A DNA stretch of 64,000 nucleotides from Leptomonas pyrrhocoris (Eukaryota > Euglenozoa > Kinetoplastea > Trypanosomatida > Trypanosomatidae): the NCBI RefSeq assembly GCF_001293395.1, contig NW_015438369.1, positions 366,635-430,634 on the forward strand, given 5' to 3'. The notes under the pieces are model-generated. The model had not been told where the DNA came from. It searched no databases and saw nothing but the letters and a program-made list of their open reading frames with translations. Below are positions 29,839-40,285 of the stretch, in pieces; within the stretch, counting starts at the first letter, position 1, and each line of letters starts with the position of its first letter. The translations under genes were made by a program, and so were the position numbers.

Positions 29839-30710
29839 AGCTGGTCCGTGTGCTGATAAGGAGTGCCGAAGGAAAGGGTGACATCTACATATACATATAT
29901 ACACACATACTCTGGCGATCGATGGAGCCGCACGCTTGGTTTCATGTCACACGTACTACTACCGATCTCTCTCTCTCTTGCTCTTTACCGAGGAGCGTTA
30001 TCTGTTTGTTTCTCTACTCTTTCTTTTATTTATTTTGCGTGTTGCGTTCCTTCCTTAAGAGGAAGTAAACGTCTTCGAGGTGGTGACGGCGCTGAGGCTT
30101 TTTTTTATTCTTCTGAGTTCGAGCTGGTAGTTCTCTCTCTCTCTGTCGTTGCGTTGCGTCCCACCTTACAGAAGGAATCAAGAAGGAGGGCGACGATTCG
30201 GGCGCTTTCAAAAAGGAGATGGCGCGGAAGGGGGGAAAAGCACTCAAAGCAAAGATAAAAACTGAAAGACGCGCAACTGCCGATTTGGCCGTCGGCGCAG
30301 GCACCTCTCCGTTTCACTGCCCCACTTCCGCTTTGGTTTCCTAATTGTGTTTTTACGCCCCCGTTTTCTTTTTGGGGGGAGGAGGAGTAAGGCTCCTTGT
30401 CATTGCAGATACTGTTCGATAAAAACTTGTTACTAAATAAGTCAATAGAAGAAGAAAAAAACTCGAAATATGAAACAGGAAATACCAAACGGATGGGGTG
30501 TGGGGGGCGGGGGGGTGGCAGACCAAAGGTGCCGGCACATAACTGTGTCGTGTTGTACAACCCTCTAATCTCTGCCAATCAAGGCGTGCTCACCGCCGTT
30601 CTCGATAACGGTTTGTATTGAGGCAAGAAATCGTTTGTGTGTGTATGGAAGTTGAAGCTTCTCCTTTGTAATCGTACGATGGCTGCCTTCTCGGTAAATC
30701 CACGCTATTC

Positions 30711-30768
30711 CGTCTTTCTGTCCACCTCTCTCTGTGTCTTTATTGGTACATCTCGTCTGCTCAAATAG
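30711..30768 (+). promoter_or_regulatory. Candidate spliced-leader acceptor for roadblock
   Basis: A pyrimidine-rich stretch ending in CTCAAATAG, AG at 30767-30768, about 130 bp upstream of the ATG. Confidence 0.45.
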
Positions 30769-30873
30769 ATCTCACCAGCGAAGAAGAAGAAATACGTCTT
30801 TTAGGTCCCGGTGCGATATTTATACCGCTTTCATAGCGTACGCAATATACATTTAAAAAACATCAAGAAGGAT

Positions 30874-30897
30874 CACACACACACACACACACACACA
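30874..30897. repeat. (CA)12 microsatellite abutting the roadblock start codon
   Basis: 24 bases of perfect CA repeat, immediately followed by ATG at 30898. Confidence 0.9.
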
Positions 30898-31236
30898 ATG
30901 GCAGCTGTGGGAACCGGACCGGATATTGAGGAGCTCGTCAAGCGCATCACGTCGCACCGCGGCGTGCGCGGTTTTCTGATTCTCAATAACGAAGGCATCG
31001 CCATCCGCCATAGCTTCACCGAAGCCTCGCGTGAGTTGGCGGTGCAGTACGCTGCGCTCTTTCAGTCGCTGGCCATGAAGGCGAAAAGTGTGCTGCAGGA
31101 GATTGATAGCAACAACGAGCTGCAGCTGATCCGGCTGCGCTCCAAGAAGGACGAGATCATCGTAGCACCCGACAGCAAGTACATGCTGATCATCATCCAA
31201 GACGCTGAACTAGACAAGCCGGAGGTGAAGAAGTGA
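30898..31236 (+). CDS. DYNLRB: Dynein light chain roadblock/LC7
   Basis: 112 residues, slightly longer than the usual ~96-104. Roadblock/LC7 homodimers bind dynein intermediate chains in cytoplasmic dynein and intraflagellar-transport dynein. The roadblock fold is complete: helix IEELVKRITSHRGVRGFLIL, then NNEGIAIRHSF, helix AVQYAALFQSLAMKAKSVL, the central strand pair NELQLIRLRSKKDEIIVAPD, and the final strand YMLIIIQDAE. All conserved positions I can recall (the GV.GF.I.N.eG turn and the LRIRSKK.EI..) are there. The start is the first ATG after the (CA)12 tract; the frame reads through the repeat upstream, but no ATG precedes it within the predicted mRNA. Confidence 0.95.
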   Translation: MAAVGTGPDIEELVKRITSHRGVRGFLILNNEGIAIRHSFTEASRELAVQYAALFQSLAMKAKSVLQEIDSNNELQLIRLRSKKDEIIVAPDSKYMLIIIQDAELDKPEVKK

Positions 31237-32220
31237 ATGGCGTAGAGCGTTTGACAGGATATGAAAAGAGGTCTCCCTTGTTGTTGGTGTTTGCTGTACC
31301 TCTGTTCGTCGTGTACGTGTAAGTACAGATGTAAAAAGAAAACTTTTTTTTTTCCGGTACGTGTTCGGTAAGAACTGGATGTAATGAAAGCACCAAAATC
31401 GAAGAGAAATTGAAAAGCCCCCTTCTGCTTCTGGTTCTTGTTTCTTCACCACCGATCTATGTAGGTGCCAGTCAGCGACGTACGGGCGGTTCGGTGGAGG
31501 ATTTGCTTTGGTGCAGTGCGAGACGGAGCGGAGGCAGTAATGCAGATCCATTCTTCTTTTCTGCTGAACCGGCAGCCGCGTTCAAACATATGGAGACGCT
31601 CTTACTCTGCAGCGCAAAGCCTTGGATTTGACAAATGAAGTGGTTTAAATATATATGTATATATAGTTCTAAAGCGGTGGCGCGTCTCCGGCGTACGTGT
31701 GTGGTATTTATCAACGCACTTTTCATGTCGTTTTCACCTCTCTTCCCCGTTCTTTCATTTTACAACTCGTTCATTTCCTGCTCTGAAATGCAGCGAGAGA
31801 GGTAGCCGCGTGCCTCGAGGTCACCGCGCGCAGTTGGTTAATAAAAAAAGGCCTTCGAAGTTGTACGTTGCCACAGAAAGTGGCGTTTATGCGAGTTTCG
31901 ACGCTTGAGAAAAACCTTTTCAAACGCATTTATACATTAGACCTTTTATCGCTTTCTGTTTGCACTCGTGACGCATCATCTGGTCACACCAATAGATGCA
32001 CATATTCGATACCCCCCCCCCTTCTTTAAAGCAGTTTATTATTATTATTGTTATTTAGATATTTTTCATTTCGTACTCCTTAGAGCGGCGAAATCCCTCT
32101 TTCCTTTTTAGGATCCTCTTGCTCAGGCAGCGCGCCTTTGCTCTGTTTCCCACCTCTAGACGAGCCATATATCTTTCATTTGCGCTCTATCGGTGTTTCT
32201 CTATTCATATCCGCATCAAG
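31237..32220. other. Intergenic spacer, roadblock to giant coiled-coil gene
   Basis: 0.98 kb, AT-richer, no supported gene. A TA/TG tract lies at about 31649-31665, a C-run near 32012 and ATT repeats near 32040. The acceptor is at 32110-32111. Confidence 0.45.
32094..32111 (+). promoter_or_regulatory. Candidate spliced-leader acceptor for the giant coiled-coil gene
   Basis: TCCCTCTTTCCTTTTTAG, AG at 32110-32111, 109 bp before the first in-frame ATG. Confidence 0.55.
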
Positions 32221-35200
32221 ATGGAGCCGTCGCCGTCGCCGCCCGTGACGGCCCGTGTTGTCGTGCCCCCCTCGCACATCCACAACTCACAGGCGTCGGG
32301 TGAAGATGTCCCCACCACCACCTCCTCCACGTCGCACCGCCACACACCCTCGCCGTTGAACTCCAACCCTCCCGTTATGCAATGCATCGAACGTCGCACG
32401 TTCACGACCGCAACTCATGCACAAAAGGAAAAGGTCGCGGAAGAAGAAGAAGCAGTAGAAGAAGAGGAGAGAGCTAGTCGGTCACGGCACAGCAGCACCA
32501 GCACCAGACCAAATGGCGGCCCGCTGGCCGTACGCCCTACCAACGTTGCGCCGCTGCTACGGCAGAAACGCCGCTCCGTGTCCCTGTTTAACATACCCGA
32601 TCCAGGTACGGGGTGGGAGGCGCGAATGTCACCGCAGCGCAGCGACGGGGACAGCATCTCCCTTGAAGAAGAGGAAGTTCCCGCCTCCTCGTCTGCGTCG
32701 ACTCCCTCGTCTCGGCCCCTGCACAAGAATAAAGACCAACAACAGCAGCAGCGGTGTACAGGCAGCAGCAGCGCCTCCGCCGCACGTCGCGCACGCGTCA
32801 TCGGGCCCGACCCACACGACTGCATCGACCTGCGTGAAGGAGAATACGCCCGCCGGGCGGACGACGAAGACGACGACGATGAACCGCAAGAGATGCGTGT
32901 GGCTCCCCGCCCACACGAGTTCTACCAGCGTCCGCAGCCGTCTCGACGCGCGCCCGCGCCTGCACCGGTGGCGGCGGATGACCTGGCGGTGTTGGTGAAC
33001 GCGGATACGGTGGACCGCTGCCGCAGTGACAGTCGTGGGCAAATTGTGTTGGTCGACGACAGCGACCTCGTAGAAGAGGAAATGGCCACGCAGGATGCTC
33101 CTCGCGCCGTATCGTCTGCGGACCCATCGATGCGCCACACAACGACAACAGCGCGAAGTATGAGCATTCGCACTCCGACTGAATTTGTAGGTGAGAGCGC
33201 AGAAGGGAAAGAAAAGGACGGCGGTAGAAGGGATTCGGTCACCTCATCCTCCTCGCCACCCTCTGCCGCCTACGCGGAGTGTGAGTTTGCCCTCGACTAC
33301 TACTACTATCCGGCAGACCCCGACCCGGAAGCCGCAGCAGAGGAAGAGTGCACGGAGGAGGCGAACAACAAGACACCTGCGCGCAACGGCGGTGGGTCTG
33401 CTGCTGCAATTGGTGGAGAAGGGGGAAGGGAACGAGCGCGTCGGAGGACGTCGGCCTCGCCCTCCCTCTCCCCGTCCATGCATCGCTGGGCGCATTCGCT
33501 GGCGGAGGAGACGCCTTTCACGCCCTTCAGCTTCACCCCACGGTGCCCACCAGCAGCGACGGCCTCCTCCACCCCTTCACCAGCTGTCGCGCTTAACGCG
33601 TCGCGTGCGGAAACAGACGAGGTCCCCGCAAGCAGCTCAGCCGCGGACCGCTGTCGCGTGAATGTCTTGGATGACTTCTTGACCAATGGAGACCTGCAAC
33701 GTCTTTCGGTGCAGGAGGTGGTCGCCGCCGTTCTCGCCGCACCACCACCGCCGCCTCTCCCCTCCACCCTCAATGGGAAAGAGGTGGTGGTTGCCTTGGA
33801 GAAGGAGGAGATGGGCTTTGATGGGCCCCTCGACGAACCAGCGCCGCGGAGACCCACAGAGGAAGATCCTCTTCGCAATTTCCACACCACCTCGCACATG
33901 TCGCAGCAGCAGCTGGAACAGGAGCAGCTGACCCATCGCATGGGAAATGTACGCGCACGTCTCTCCACTGTAGATCAGCTGATGGCACGGTTCGACGCCG
34001 TCATTGAAGCCCGTCAAACGGAGCTGAAGACGCTGAAAGAGAAGCACCAGGAGCTGGCACAGCACACGGAGAGCCACAAGGCACGCGCTGCGATGGCGCG
34101 GAAGGAAATACGCCGACTGCGGGACCGCCAGCACACCCAAGAGGAACTCCAGTTGCTCCACGACATGCTCGTGGACAAGGAGAATCGACTGAGTGTGGCG
34201 CGGAGTCAGCTTCTTGCGCTGAAGCGGCTGCGACAGCAACTCGACCTGCTCCACGCGTCCTCGACGGGGAAATCAACTTCGGTGTCCGCACGAGCAGAAG
34301 GCGGCGCTGCGGTATCCGTCTCTTCCGCGGCGGAGGCAAAGCACCCGGAATGGACGGACGAGCACGCCCTTCTCGCCACGGTATCCCTGCACCCGGGGGC
34401 GCGGCTGGTGCTCTTGGGTCCTCCGCCGTCCGGGGGGCGGGGCGCCGTGCTGCCGCCCATCACAAAGCCCCTCCCGCCGACCCCACCCGCCCCCAACAGC
34501 CCAGCAGCCGACGCAGCAAAGAGGCAAACGGAAAAGACGGCAGCAGCAGCAGCAGCGGCAGCAGCAGCAGCGCCAGACCAGGAACAGCAAGAGCACCAGC
34601 GCTCCCCCTCCGCCTCCTCTGTGAGTTCGCTCGCCTCCCTCAACACCTGCGACATTATGGACGATTTCCTGGAGGAGCTTCTCATGGAAGTGGACGGGCT
34701 CGCCAAGGTGTGCATTCAGCTGCCCTCTCCCCCTCCCACCCTATCCTGCTGTAACCGGGTCCATCATCCGAGTGAGAACACGCCTACTACGCGCCACAGC
34801 CGACCAGGGCCGTCTCGCCGAGCACGGCCGACGTACAGCGCGCTGAACCGGCGGTTGAATGACGGCAACAACGGCTTCTTCAGCTTCTTTGGTGGCGCAA
34901 CGGAGGCGCATCTCAACTCAAAGCCTTTGTCGACCTTTCTGGCCAATTTGGACCGCTTGTCGCGCACCTCGTGGGAGTTGGAGGAAGAGGTGCAGCTGCG
35001 CGCGCGTGAGCTGGCCACCGATGGAGAAGAGGAAGATCTGCGGACACGCCTCATGGTGGAGTACGGACTTTCTGGCAAGTCCGACACAGTGAATGGTGCG
35101 GAAGGAGAGAAGATGGAAGGGACTCCGCACGAGTCGCTGCTGTCTCCCACCACCCCTCCCCAGCCGTCACGCACAGAGGAGGTGAAGGAGGCGTTGCTGC

Positions 35201-37215
35201 TGTTGGACGAGGCGGACCCCCTTTCCACGACGGACTCGTCCGATCGCACGACGCGTCAGATTTTTCTTTCGTCTCCCGAGCATGGCCGGCGCAGTCGTGG
35301 TAGCAATGGCGGTAGCGGCGGAGCTCGCCGCTCCAGCGCTGGAAGTACCCCTCCCTCTACCTCTCCGCTGCTGCGCCGGCCTATGTCTGTCGCGCTGCTG
35401 CTGCCCACCCTCGTCTACGCCTACCCGCGTGTCGCCGCCGTCAGCCAGCACCTGGATGATGAGCAGCAACAGATCCAGCGAGACTACGCGGCCACCATCG
35501 CCGCCGCACGGCAGCAGCGACGCGACCTGACGTCACGGCTGCGCGAAGTCTTCCGATTGCACGTCGCACCGGCGCTTCAGCGGAAGATGGTGGCACTGAA
35601 GCAGCGGCAAACTTCACTGGCGCGGGAACTGGGCGAGTTGGGAGTGAAGGAGATGACGCTAGAGTGGGAGGAGGCAGAGCCGGAGATGCCAGATGATGCG
35701 GCACTGTGGCAGCTGATGGACGAGGCGACGGCTGCGGGCCGACGGCGGTGGTTGGGTCCCCGTCGGCGTGGTGGCAGCCAACGCAGTCGTAGCCGCTTTA
35801 GTGCCTACAGTGCGGGCCGTGAGGAGGACATCGGCCGCTACGACGATGACGCATCCAGCCGCGGTGCGTCCGTGCTGCGCATGGAGGAAACGAAAGTGAC
35901 AGCATCGCTGCGTCCCGCCGGGGACCCGCCAGCCTGTGCGGTGTACCGTCGCACGTTGCACGTGGTGTGCGACGCGCCGGTGGAGGAACTCGGCGAGGAA
36001 GTGGCCAGGCGTAGTGGCGTGCTTCCATCGCAGCAGCAGCGCCATCACCACCGGCGCACGCACGGCAGCGGAGACGTAACAGCTCGGGAAGACAGTGCAA
36101 AACCCCGCAGTGCGCGATTGGCACGTCGCAGGTCGTCTGCCGGGTCTGGGCGCCGCAGCACCACGACAACTGGCCAAGCTCCTCGCCACTCCGCACCGGG
36201 TGCCTCTCTCGCTGACCCAAACCAGAACGGGGATGCAGCTCCTCCTCGTTTGAGCCACAAAGCGTGCGAGGCCCTGCAGCTCTACACCCATGCTCCCTCA
36301 CAGCAGCTGCTACGGCTAGCGCGTCGCAAGAACAACAGCCAGACTACCATGATGCACGGTACAGGCACGACGGAAGCGGCAGGGGAGGGAGAAGACGAGG
36401 GTGCCGCAACGGCAGTGCTGCACATGAAGGGCAACTCGGCCACATCACGACCGTCACGCATCGCGCCCATTGGCCCGTCTTCGCTGCGGTGCAGTGGAGG
36501 CACCCCGCGTGTTTCGGGCACGGCGGGCTCCTCTGCGACAACGCGCAGCTCCACCATGAGTGCTCGCGTAAGTGCGATGGCGCCACCCTCCCCACGGCAC
36601 CCCCGCACCTCCTCCCAGCCCGCGTCCCCTCGAGTGCAGCCCGGACGCAGAGACCATCAAGGGCGGCATCGCCAAGGTGCTCCCACTTTCCTCACACCGG
36701 GTGTCGTTGGGGCGGCGGCGACGGCGGCCGCGGCCTCTGCTCCACTTGTTCTCGACACACGTGTGCGCTTGTCAACGGATATCCATACCTCGCCGAACGG
36801 GCTCGCGCTCAGCCCCACCCCCGTCGCCACCACAACCACAGGTCTTTGGTCCCCGTTTCGGTCCACCCGCGATGCACTGGCGGATGGCGCGGTGCATGTG
36901 GCCATCACCTTCACCGGGGCTGAGGCGCACCGTCGCCAGGTCGCGCAGGAGCGGCGGGAAGCCTACCAACGCGAGTTTTGGCAGCTGCGCGAGGAGCTGG
37001 CACGCATTGATGAGGACATCTTTCAGCTGCGTGCCAAAAGCACGGAGCTGTGCGCGTTGCAGCAGCGCACGGAGGCGGAGCAGACGCAGAAGCTGGCGGA
37101 GGCGGAGGCGAAGGTGAAGAAGTGCCGCGCCTTCTACAAGACTCTCAAGCGTGAAAATAAGGAATGGCAGGACATCTGCAATGAACTGCAGCGTGTCATT
37201 CGAGAGGGTGAGTAG
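32221..37215 (+). CDS. Giant coiled-coil, low-complexity protein
   Basis: 1664 residues from the first ATG after a strong acceptor. Residues 1-560 are Ser/Pro/Glu/Ala-rich and disordered. Three helical coiled coils are visible. The first is at ~573-680 (STVDQLMARFDAVIEARQTE, ending RSQLLALKRLRQQLDLLH). The second is at ~1065-1156 (QQIQRDYAATIAAARQQRRD, ending TSLARELGELGVKEM). The third is at ~1570-1660 (QVAQERREAYQREFWQLREE, ending WQDICNELQRVIREG). A poly-Ala run (34543-34572) and Pro-rich segments separate them. A short segment, FLEELLMEVDGLAKVCIQLP (~820), may be a binding helix. There is no enzymatic domain. This build is common among trypanosomatid flagellar or cytoskeletal proteins; that role is inference and I recognise no named family. 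Confidence 0.82.
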   Translation: MEPSPSPPVTARVVVPPSHIHNSQASGEDVPTTTSSTSHRHTPSPLNSNPPVMQCIERRTFTTATHAQKEKVAEEEEAVEEEERASRSRHSSTSTRPNGGPLAVRPTNVAPLLRQKRRSVSLFNIPDPGTGWEARMSPQRSDGDSISLEEEEVPASSSASTPSSRPLHKNKDQQQQQRCTGSSSASAARRARVIGPDPHDCIDLREGEYARRADDEDDDDEPQEMRVAPRPHEFYQRPQPSRRAPAPAPVAADDLAVLVNADTVDRCRSDSRGQIVLVDDSDLVEEEMATQDAPRAVSSADPSMRHTTTTARSMSIRTPTEFVGESAEGKEKDGGRRDSVTSSSSPPSAAYAECEFALDYYYYPADPDPEAAAEEECTEEANNKTPARNGGGSAAAIGGEGGRERARRRTSASPSLSPSMHRWAHSLAEETPFTPFSFTPRCPPAATASSTPSPAVALNASRAETDEVPASSSAADRCRVNVLDDFLTNGDLQRLSVQEVVAAVLAAPPPPPLPSTLNGKEVVVALEKEEMGFDGPLDEPAPRRPTEEDPLRNFHTTSHMSQQQLEQEQLTHRMGNVRARLSTVDQLMARFDAVIEARQTELKTLKEKHQELAQHTESHKARAAMARKEIRRLRDRQHTQEELQLLHDMLVDKENRLSVARSQLLALKRLRQQLDLLHASSTGKSTSVSARAEGGAAVSVSSAAEAKHPEWTDEHALLATVSLHPGARLVLLGPPPSGGRGAVLPPITKPLPPTPPAPNSPAADAAKRQTEKTAAAAAAAAAAAPDQEQQEHQRSPSASSVSSLASLNTCDIMDDFLEELLMEVDGLAKVCIQLPSPPPTLSCCNRVHHPSENTPTTRHSRPGPSRRARPTYSALNRRLNDGNNGFFSFFGGATEAHLNSKPLSTFLANLDRLSRTSWELEEEVQLRARELATDGEEEDLRTRLMVEYGLSGKSDTVNGAEGEKMEGTPHESLLSPTTPPQPSRTEEVKEALLLLDEADPLSTTDSSDRTTRQIFLSSPEHGRRSRGSNGGSGGARRSSAGSTPPSTSPLLRRPMSVALLLPTLVYAYPRVAAVSQHLDDEQQQIQRDYAATIAAARQQRRDLTSRLREVFRLHVAPALQRKMVALKQRQTSLARELGELGVKEMTLEWEEAEPEMPDDAALWQLMDEATAAGRRRWLGPRRRGGSQRSRSRFSAYSAGREEDIGRYDDDASSRGASVLRMEETKVTASLRPAGDPPACAVYRRTLHVVCDAPVEELGEEVARRSGVLPSQQQRHHHRRTHGSGDVTAREDSAKPRSARLARRRSSAGSGRRSTTTTGQAPRHSAPGASLADPNQNGDAAPPRLSHKACEALQLYTHAPSQQLLRLARRKNNSQTTMMHGTGTTEAAGEGEDEGAATAVLHMKGNSATSRPSRIAPIGPSSLRCSGGTPRVSGTAGSSATTRSSTMSARVSAMAPPSPRHPRTSSQPASPRVQPGRRDHQGRHRQGAPTFLTPGVVGAAATAAAASAPLVLDTRVRLSTDIHTSPNGLALSPTPVATTTTGLWSPFRSTRDALADGAVHVAITFTGAEAHRRQVAQERREAYQREFWQLREELARIDEDIFQLRAKSTELCALQQRTEAEQTQKLAEAEAKVKKCRAFYKTLKRENKEWQDICNELQRVIREGE
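34543..34572. repeat. GCA/GCG alanine-codon repeat
   Basis: A run of alanine codons (mostly GCA) inside the coiled-coil gene, broken once by GCG. It encodes the poly-Ala stretch near residue 780. Confidence 0.8.
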
Positions 37216-37833
37216 GGCTGGAGGGAGGGAGGGAGGGGGGGGGAAGCCCCTGTGCCTCTGCTCATGCATCGGCTGTTTGGTTTTGTGCTCGCCCCAAACC
37301 CTTTTCCTCAGCATGATGGATAGAATTTGTAACTCAATCAAAAGCGACAAAGAAAACTTTCATCAGAAGATAGACGCTAGTTTTGTTTTAGATAATTGTT
37401 TTATTTTATTTTTAGAATCTGTTTTTTTTTGAATGAACTTGTCGGTTGTGTTGTGGCAAGCTGTTGTGCTACCGCGCCGCTGGCTCTTCCGCAACTCTCA
37501 GCTTTCGTGCTGTGGTGGTTACTGTGGCGTGGTACGTGCTACCACTGTTCGATCTCATGTTTCTTTGGCAGTAGGGCTTCTCTTTTTCCTTCCTTCCGTT
37601 CTCCACATTTGTTAGTCGTGGTAAACTCCATTTTGAACACCTGAGAGTAAAGAAAAGAAGAAGAAGAAGAGGAGATATGGCGGCCTTCCCGTTTCGATTT
37701 TGGTGTTGTTGCTTGCCAGTCGTTGCCTTCACCTAGGTTTAAGGGAAGAAACCTCTCTCAAGCGGCACAGAAACACACTCAGAGAGAGAGATGCAATACA
37801 CCTTGTCCATAGCAATTCAACGGAGGACAGATG

Positions 37834-37863
37834 TATATATATATATATATATGTGTGTGTGTA
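37834..37863. repeat. TA then GT compound microsatellite
   Basis: About nine TA units pass directly into six GT units. Confidence 0.85.
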
Positions 37864-38100
37864 TGGGTGCCGAAACGCTCACAGTTCCTCCTCTCCTCTC
37901 CTCTCTCTCTTCAACTGTCAAAACCCCCGAGTATTTCCTTGTGCCTTTTCTGCATCACTCGCACCGCCTTTTACCCCACCCCGCACGCACTTCTCCCTGC
38001 ATGGTCGCCACGTCGGCAGGTTCTAACATCACCGAACACCGCACTCTCTCCACTCTTACACAATTAAGAGAGAGAAAGAAAAAGCCTTTCTTCTCGTCCG

Positions 38101-38141
38101 TTTTCATCTCTTCTCTCTTTCCCCCTGTATTCTCCACGAAG
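38101..38141 (+). promoter_or_regulatory. Candidate spliced-leader acceptor for the small membrane protein
   Basis: A 41-base T/C-rich tract ends in CACGAAG, AG at 38140-38141, 88 bp before the ATG at 38230. Confidence 0.5.
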
Positions 38142-38229
38142 TTTGCGGTCAAGGAAATACGTTGAAGCAGAGTCATTACCGAGTTTGCGCATCCCTTCTA
38201 CAAATATATACACACCCAAGCAAGCAATC

Positions 38230-38556
38230 ATGCCTTCCATTAACACCCTCATCGCGGCTTTCCTTGTGGCGGCCGTGTCTTTTGTGAACGTGGTCGAGGC
38301 GCAGGCCCCCGGCACCTTCACGGACGAGAACGTGCGTCATCAGAAGTGCAGTAAGGGCTGCGTGGCGGGTCTGCTCGTGATGGCCGGCGTTGCCGCCGTC
38401 TTCTTCTCTGGGGTGATGTGCTTCGCCATCTGGCCTGCCGCGGAGCTGACGAGCCGCCAGGAGAAGCGTGCCGCCGCCCGCAAGCGCATTCAGGAGCGCA
38501 AGGAGGCCGAAGAGGAGGCCCGCGCCAAGAACGAAGCTCTCAAGGACGATGAGTAA
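38230..38556 (+). CDS. Small type I membrane protein of unknown function
   Basis: 108 residues. A clear N-terminal signal peptide (MPSINTLIAAFLVAAVSFVN, probable cleavage after VVEAQA) is followed by only about 20 luminal residues with two cysteines (RHQKCSKGCV). One transmembrane helix (AGLLVMAGVAAVFFSGVMCF, ~47-66) follows, then a ~40-residue cytosolic tail of alternating Arg/Lys and Glu/Ala that should form a single charged helix (EKRAAARKRIQERKEAEEEA). The short ectodomain and charged cytosolic helix suggest an adaptor or accessory subunit in the secretory pathway rather than a receptor. I do not recognise a family. The start is fixed by the signal peptide. Confidence 0.82.
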   Translation: MPSINTLIAAFLVAAVSFVNVVEAQAPGTFTDENVRHQKCSKGCVAGLLVMAGVAAVFFSGVMCFAIWPAAELTSRQEKRAAARKRIQERKEAEEEARAKNEALKDDE

Positions 38557-40262
38557 AAAGGTTTTTTTTTTGAGTTCTTCTGTCGTATTTGGCTCTCTTT
38601 TTCTCTCTTTTCATGAAGGCTGACACGCACACACAGGAACGCCAGTTGTGATCCTTGTCTGCGTGCTCAAGCACGTCCCTCCTCCGGTGACAAATACAAA
38701 GTCCGATGCATGTTCTCGCTTGCGTGCGTGCGCACACGTGTGCTTTCCTCGCTTTCCGCCTCGCAGTAGAGCACGAGAACAGAGAGGGCACAAACTCTCT
38801 GGCTTCACCCGATCAGCCTCTATCTTATTTATATATTTGTTCTTTTGTTTTAATTTATATAGCTAGCTATATAAATCTATTTCGTAGAGGAAAAAGCTCA
38901 AATATGGATCTATGTCACGGCCCCCTCTTAAATTTCGTTGACGGATACCAAAGAAAGAAGCTAGACTGTAGTAACTGAAAAGAAGAAGAATGAGAGAAGG
39001 AATGAAAGGAGAAGGCGAGCTGCGGCTGGCCGTTGCAAATGATGAGGGCGGTAGCTGGTCTATGAAACCAGGTTGGGTGCGTCGAAAAGCGCAGAAAAAT
39101 GGGCGACTATTGATGTGTCACACCACGAAGATGGTCGCCTGCTGTTTTCTTCTTCTCCCTTTCCTCGCTACAGTACCTCTAGAAACATCTCATTTCGAAG
39201 TAAACGGCAGTTGGGATTCCCCACCTGCTGTGCGCTTCACCGCCGCCGACTAGTATTCGTCTTCTTGCCGACTGTGTCCGTGTGAGTGTGCGTGTGTGTG
39301 TGTGTGTGTTATTTATATAACGCTCGCCTCTCAGTGCATTGAAGAGAAGAGTATTGCAAGACTTAAAAACGGTGTTTTGCTGAACGAAGCAACAGAAAGG
39401 AGTGAAAAATGCCGATAGAGATCCATTTCTGTTTTTCTTTCAAGCTTCCGTTCTTTTGTGTGTTATTTTGTCTTTCTTTTTTGAGTAATGCAGCAGTGGG
39501 ACTGTGCGTGCACACCGAACATCGTCGAGGATCTCCGCCTCACATTGTATTTTGTATCTTCCTCCTCTTCTTTTCCCCGTATTTCACCGCCTATTTCTCC
39601 GCACACGCGCACCCCGGCTGATGGTGTGTTTTGTGTGTTCTGTTTTATTACTTCCCCTTCTCTCTTCGCGCTGCGCTCTTCCCCGTTTTGTTTTCTGGCG
39701 TGCCGCTCTGAAGCTCAGCTTTGCCCAATTTCTATGCGGCTGTTGTTCTCTGCATGAAGAAGCTGCAAGTGGGCCTCAGCCGGTGAGGACGAAAAGGTGG
39801 CAAAAAGGGATCTTTCTTTAGGGAAAGGGAAGTTCTTCTTTTATTCATGAGTACGTACCACTATCGGCTAGATAGGTGAAACAAAAAATCAGCAAAAATA
39901 ATAACATAAGCCTCGCCACGCACACGTGAAACGTACGCGTACGAGATTGTTTATTTGAGCAGGAAGAAGCGTCACGACGCACGGCCTAGAGAGGTTCTCG
40001 CTCGACGCCTTCGCTTGAGTGTCTCAATGCCTCGAGCGTGAATGCAGACAGGAGTAGTGCTCTCTTTTTTATTTTCCTCCGTCCTGCGTGACGAGAGCGT
40101 TCTCTCCTATTCGTTGTATTCGGCATAACAGCTGTAAAAGAAGGGCTCTTGTGGTGTTGCTCTTCTTCTTTTGGTGGGCCTCGCTTCGTGGAAACGCAGG
40201 CTCTGTCGTCCTCTCAGAGAGAGTACAGCTGAAAGCAAATGCTGTCGTCGGCACCTTTCATT

Positions 40263-40285
40263 TCTCTCTCTCTCTCTCTCTCTCT
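40263..40285. repeat. (CT)11 microsatellite / pyrimidine tract
   Basis: A perfect CT run, followed by more T/C sequence up to an AG near 40314. It would serve as a strong polypyrimidine tract. Confidence 0.85.

Larger units (their letters stand above)
29839..30897. other. Intergenic spacer, carrier gene to roadblock
   Basis: 1.06 kb, no supported gene. A short TA/CA-rich tract lies at 29885-29910, a G-run at about 30498-30516, and the acceptor at 30767-30768. It ends in the (CA)12 repeat that touches the next start codon. Confidence 0.45.
37216..38229. other. Intergenic spacer, coiled-coil gene to small membrane protein
   Basis: 1.01 kb, no supported gene. A G-rich run lies at 37226-37243, T-runs near 37420, and a TA/GT microsatellite at 37834-37863. 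The acceptor tract ends at 38141. Confidence 0.45.

Noticed and set aside
38990-39253. 87-codon ATG ORF with one hydrophobic segment in the 2.5 kb spacer
   Set aside because: No good acceptor close upstream, AT/GA-rich codons unlike neighbouring genes, no family resemblance; kept only as a note in the spacer finding.
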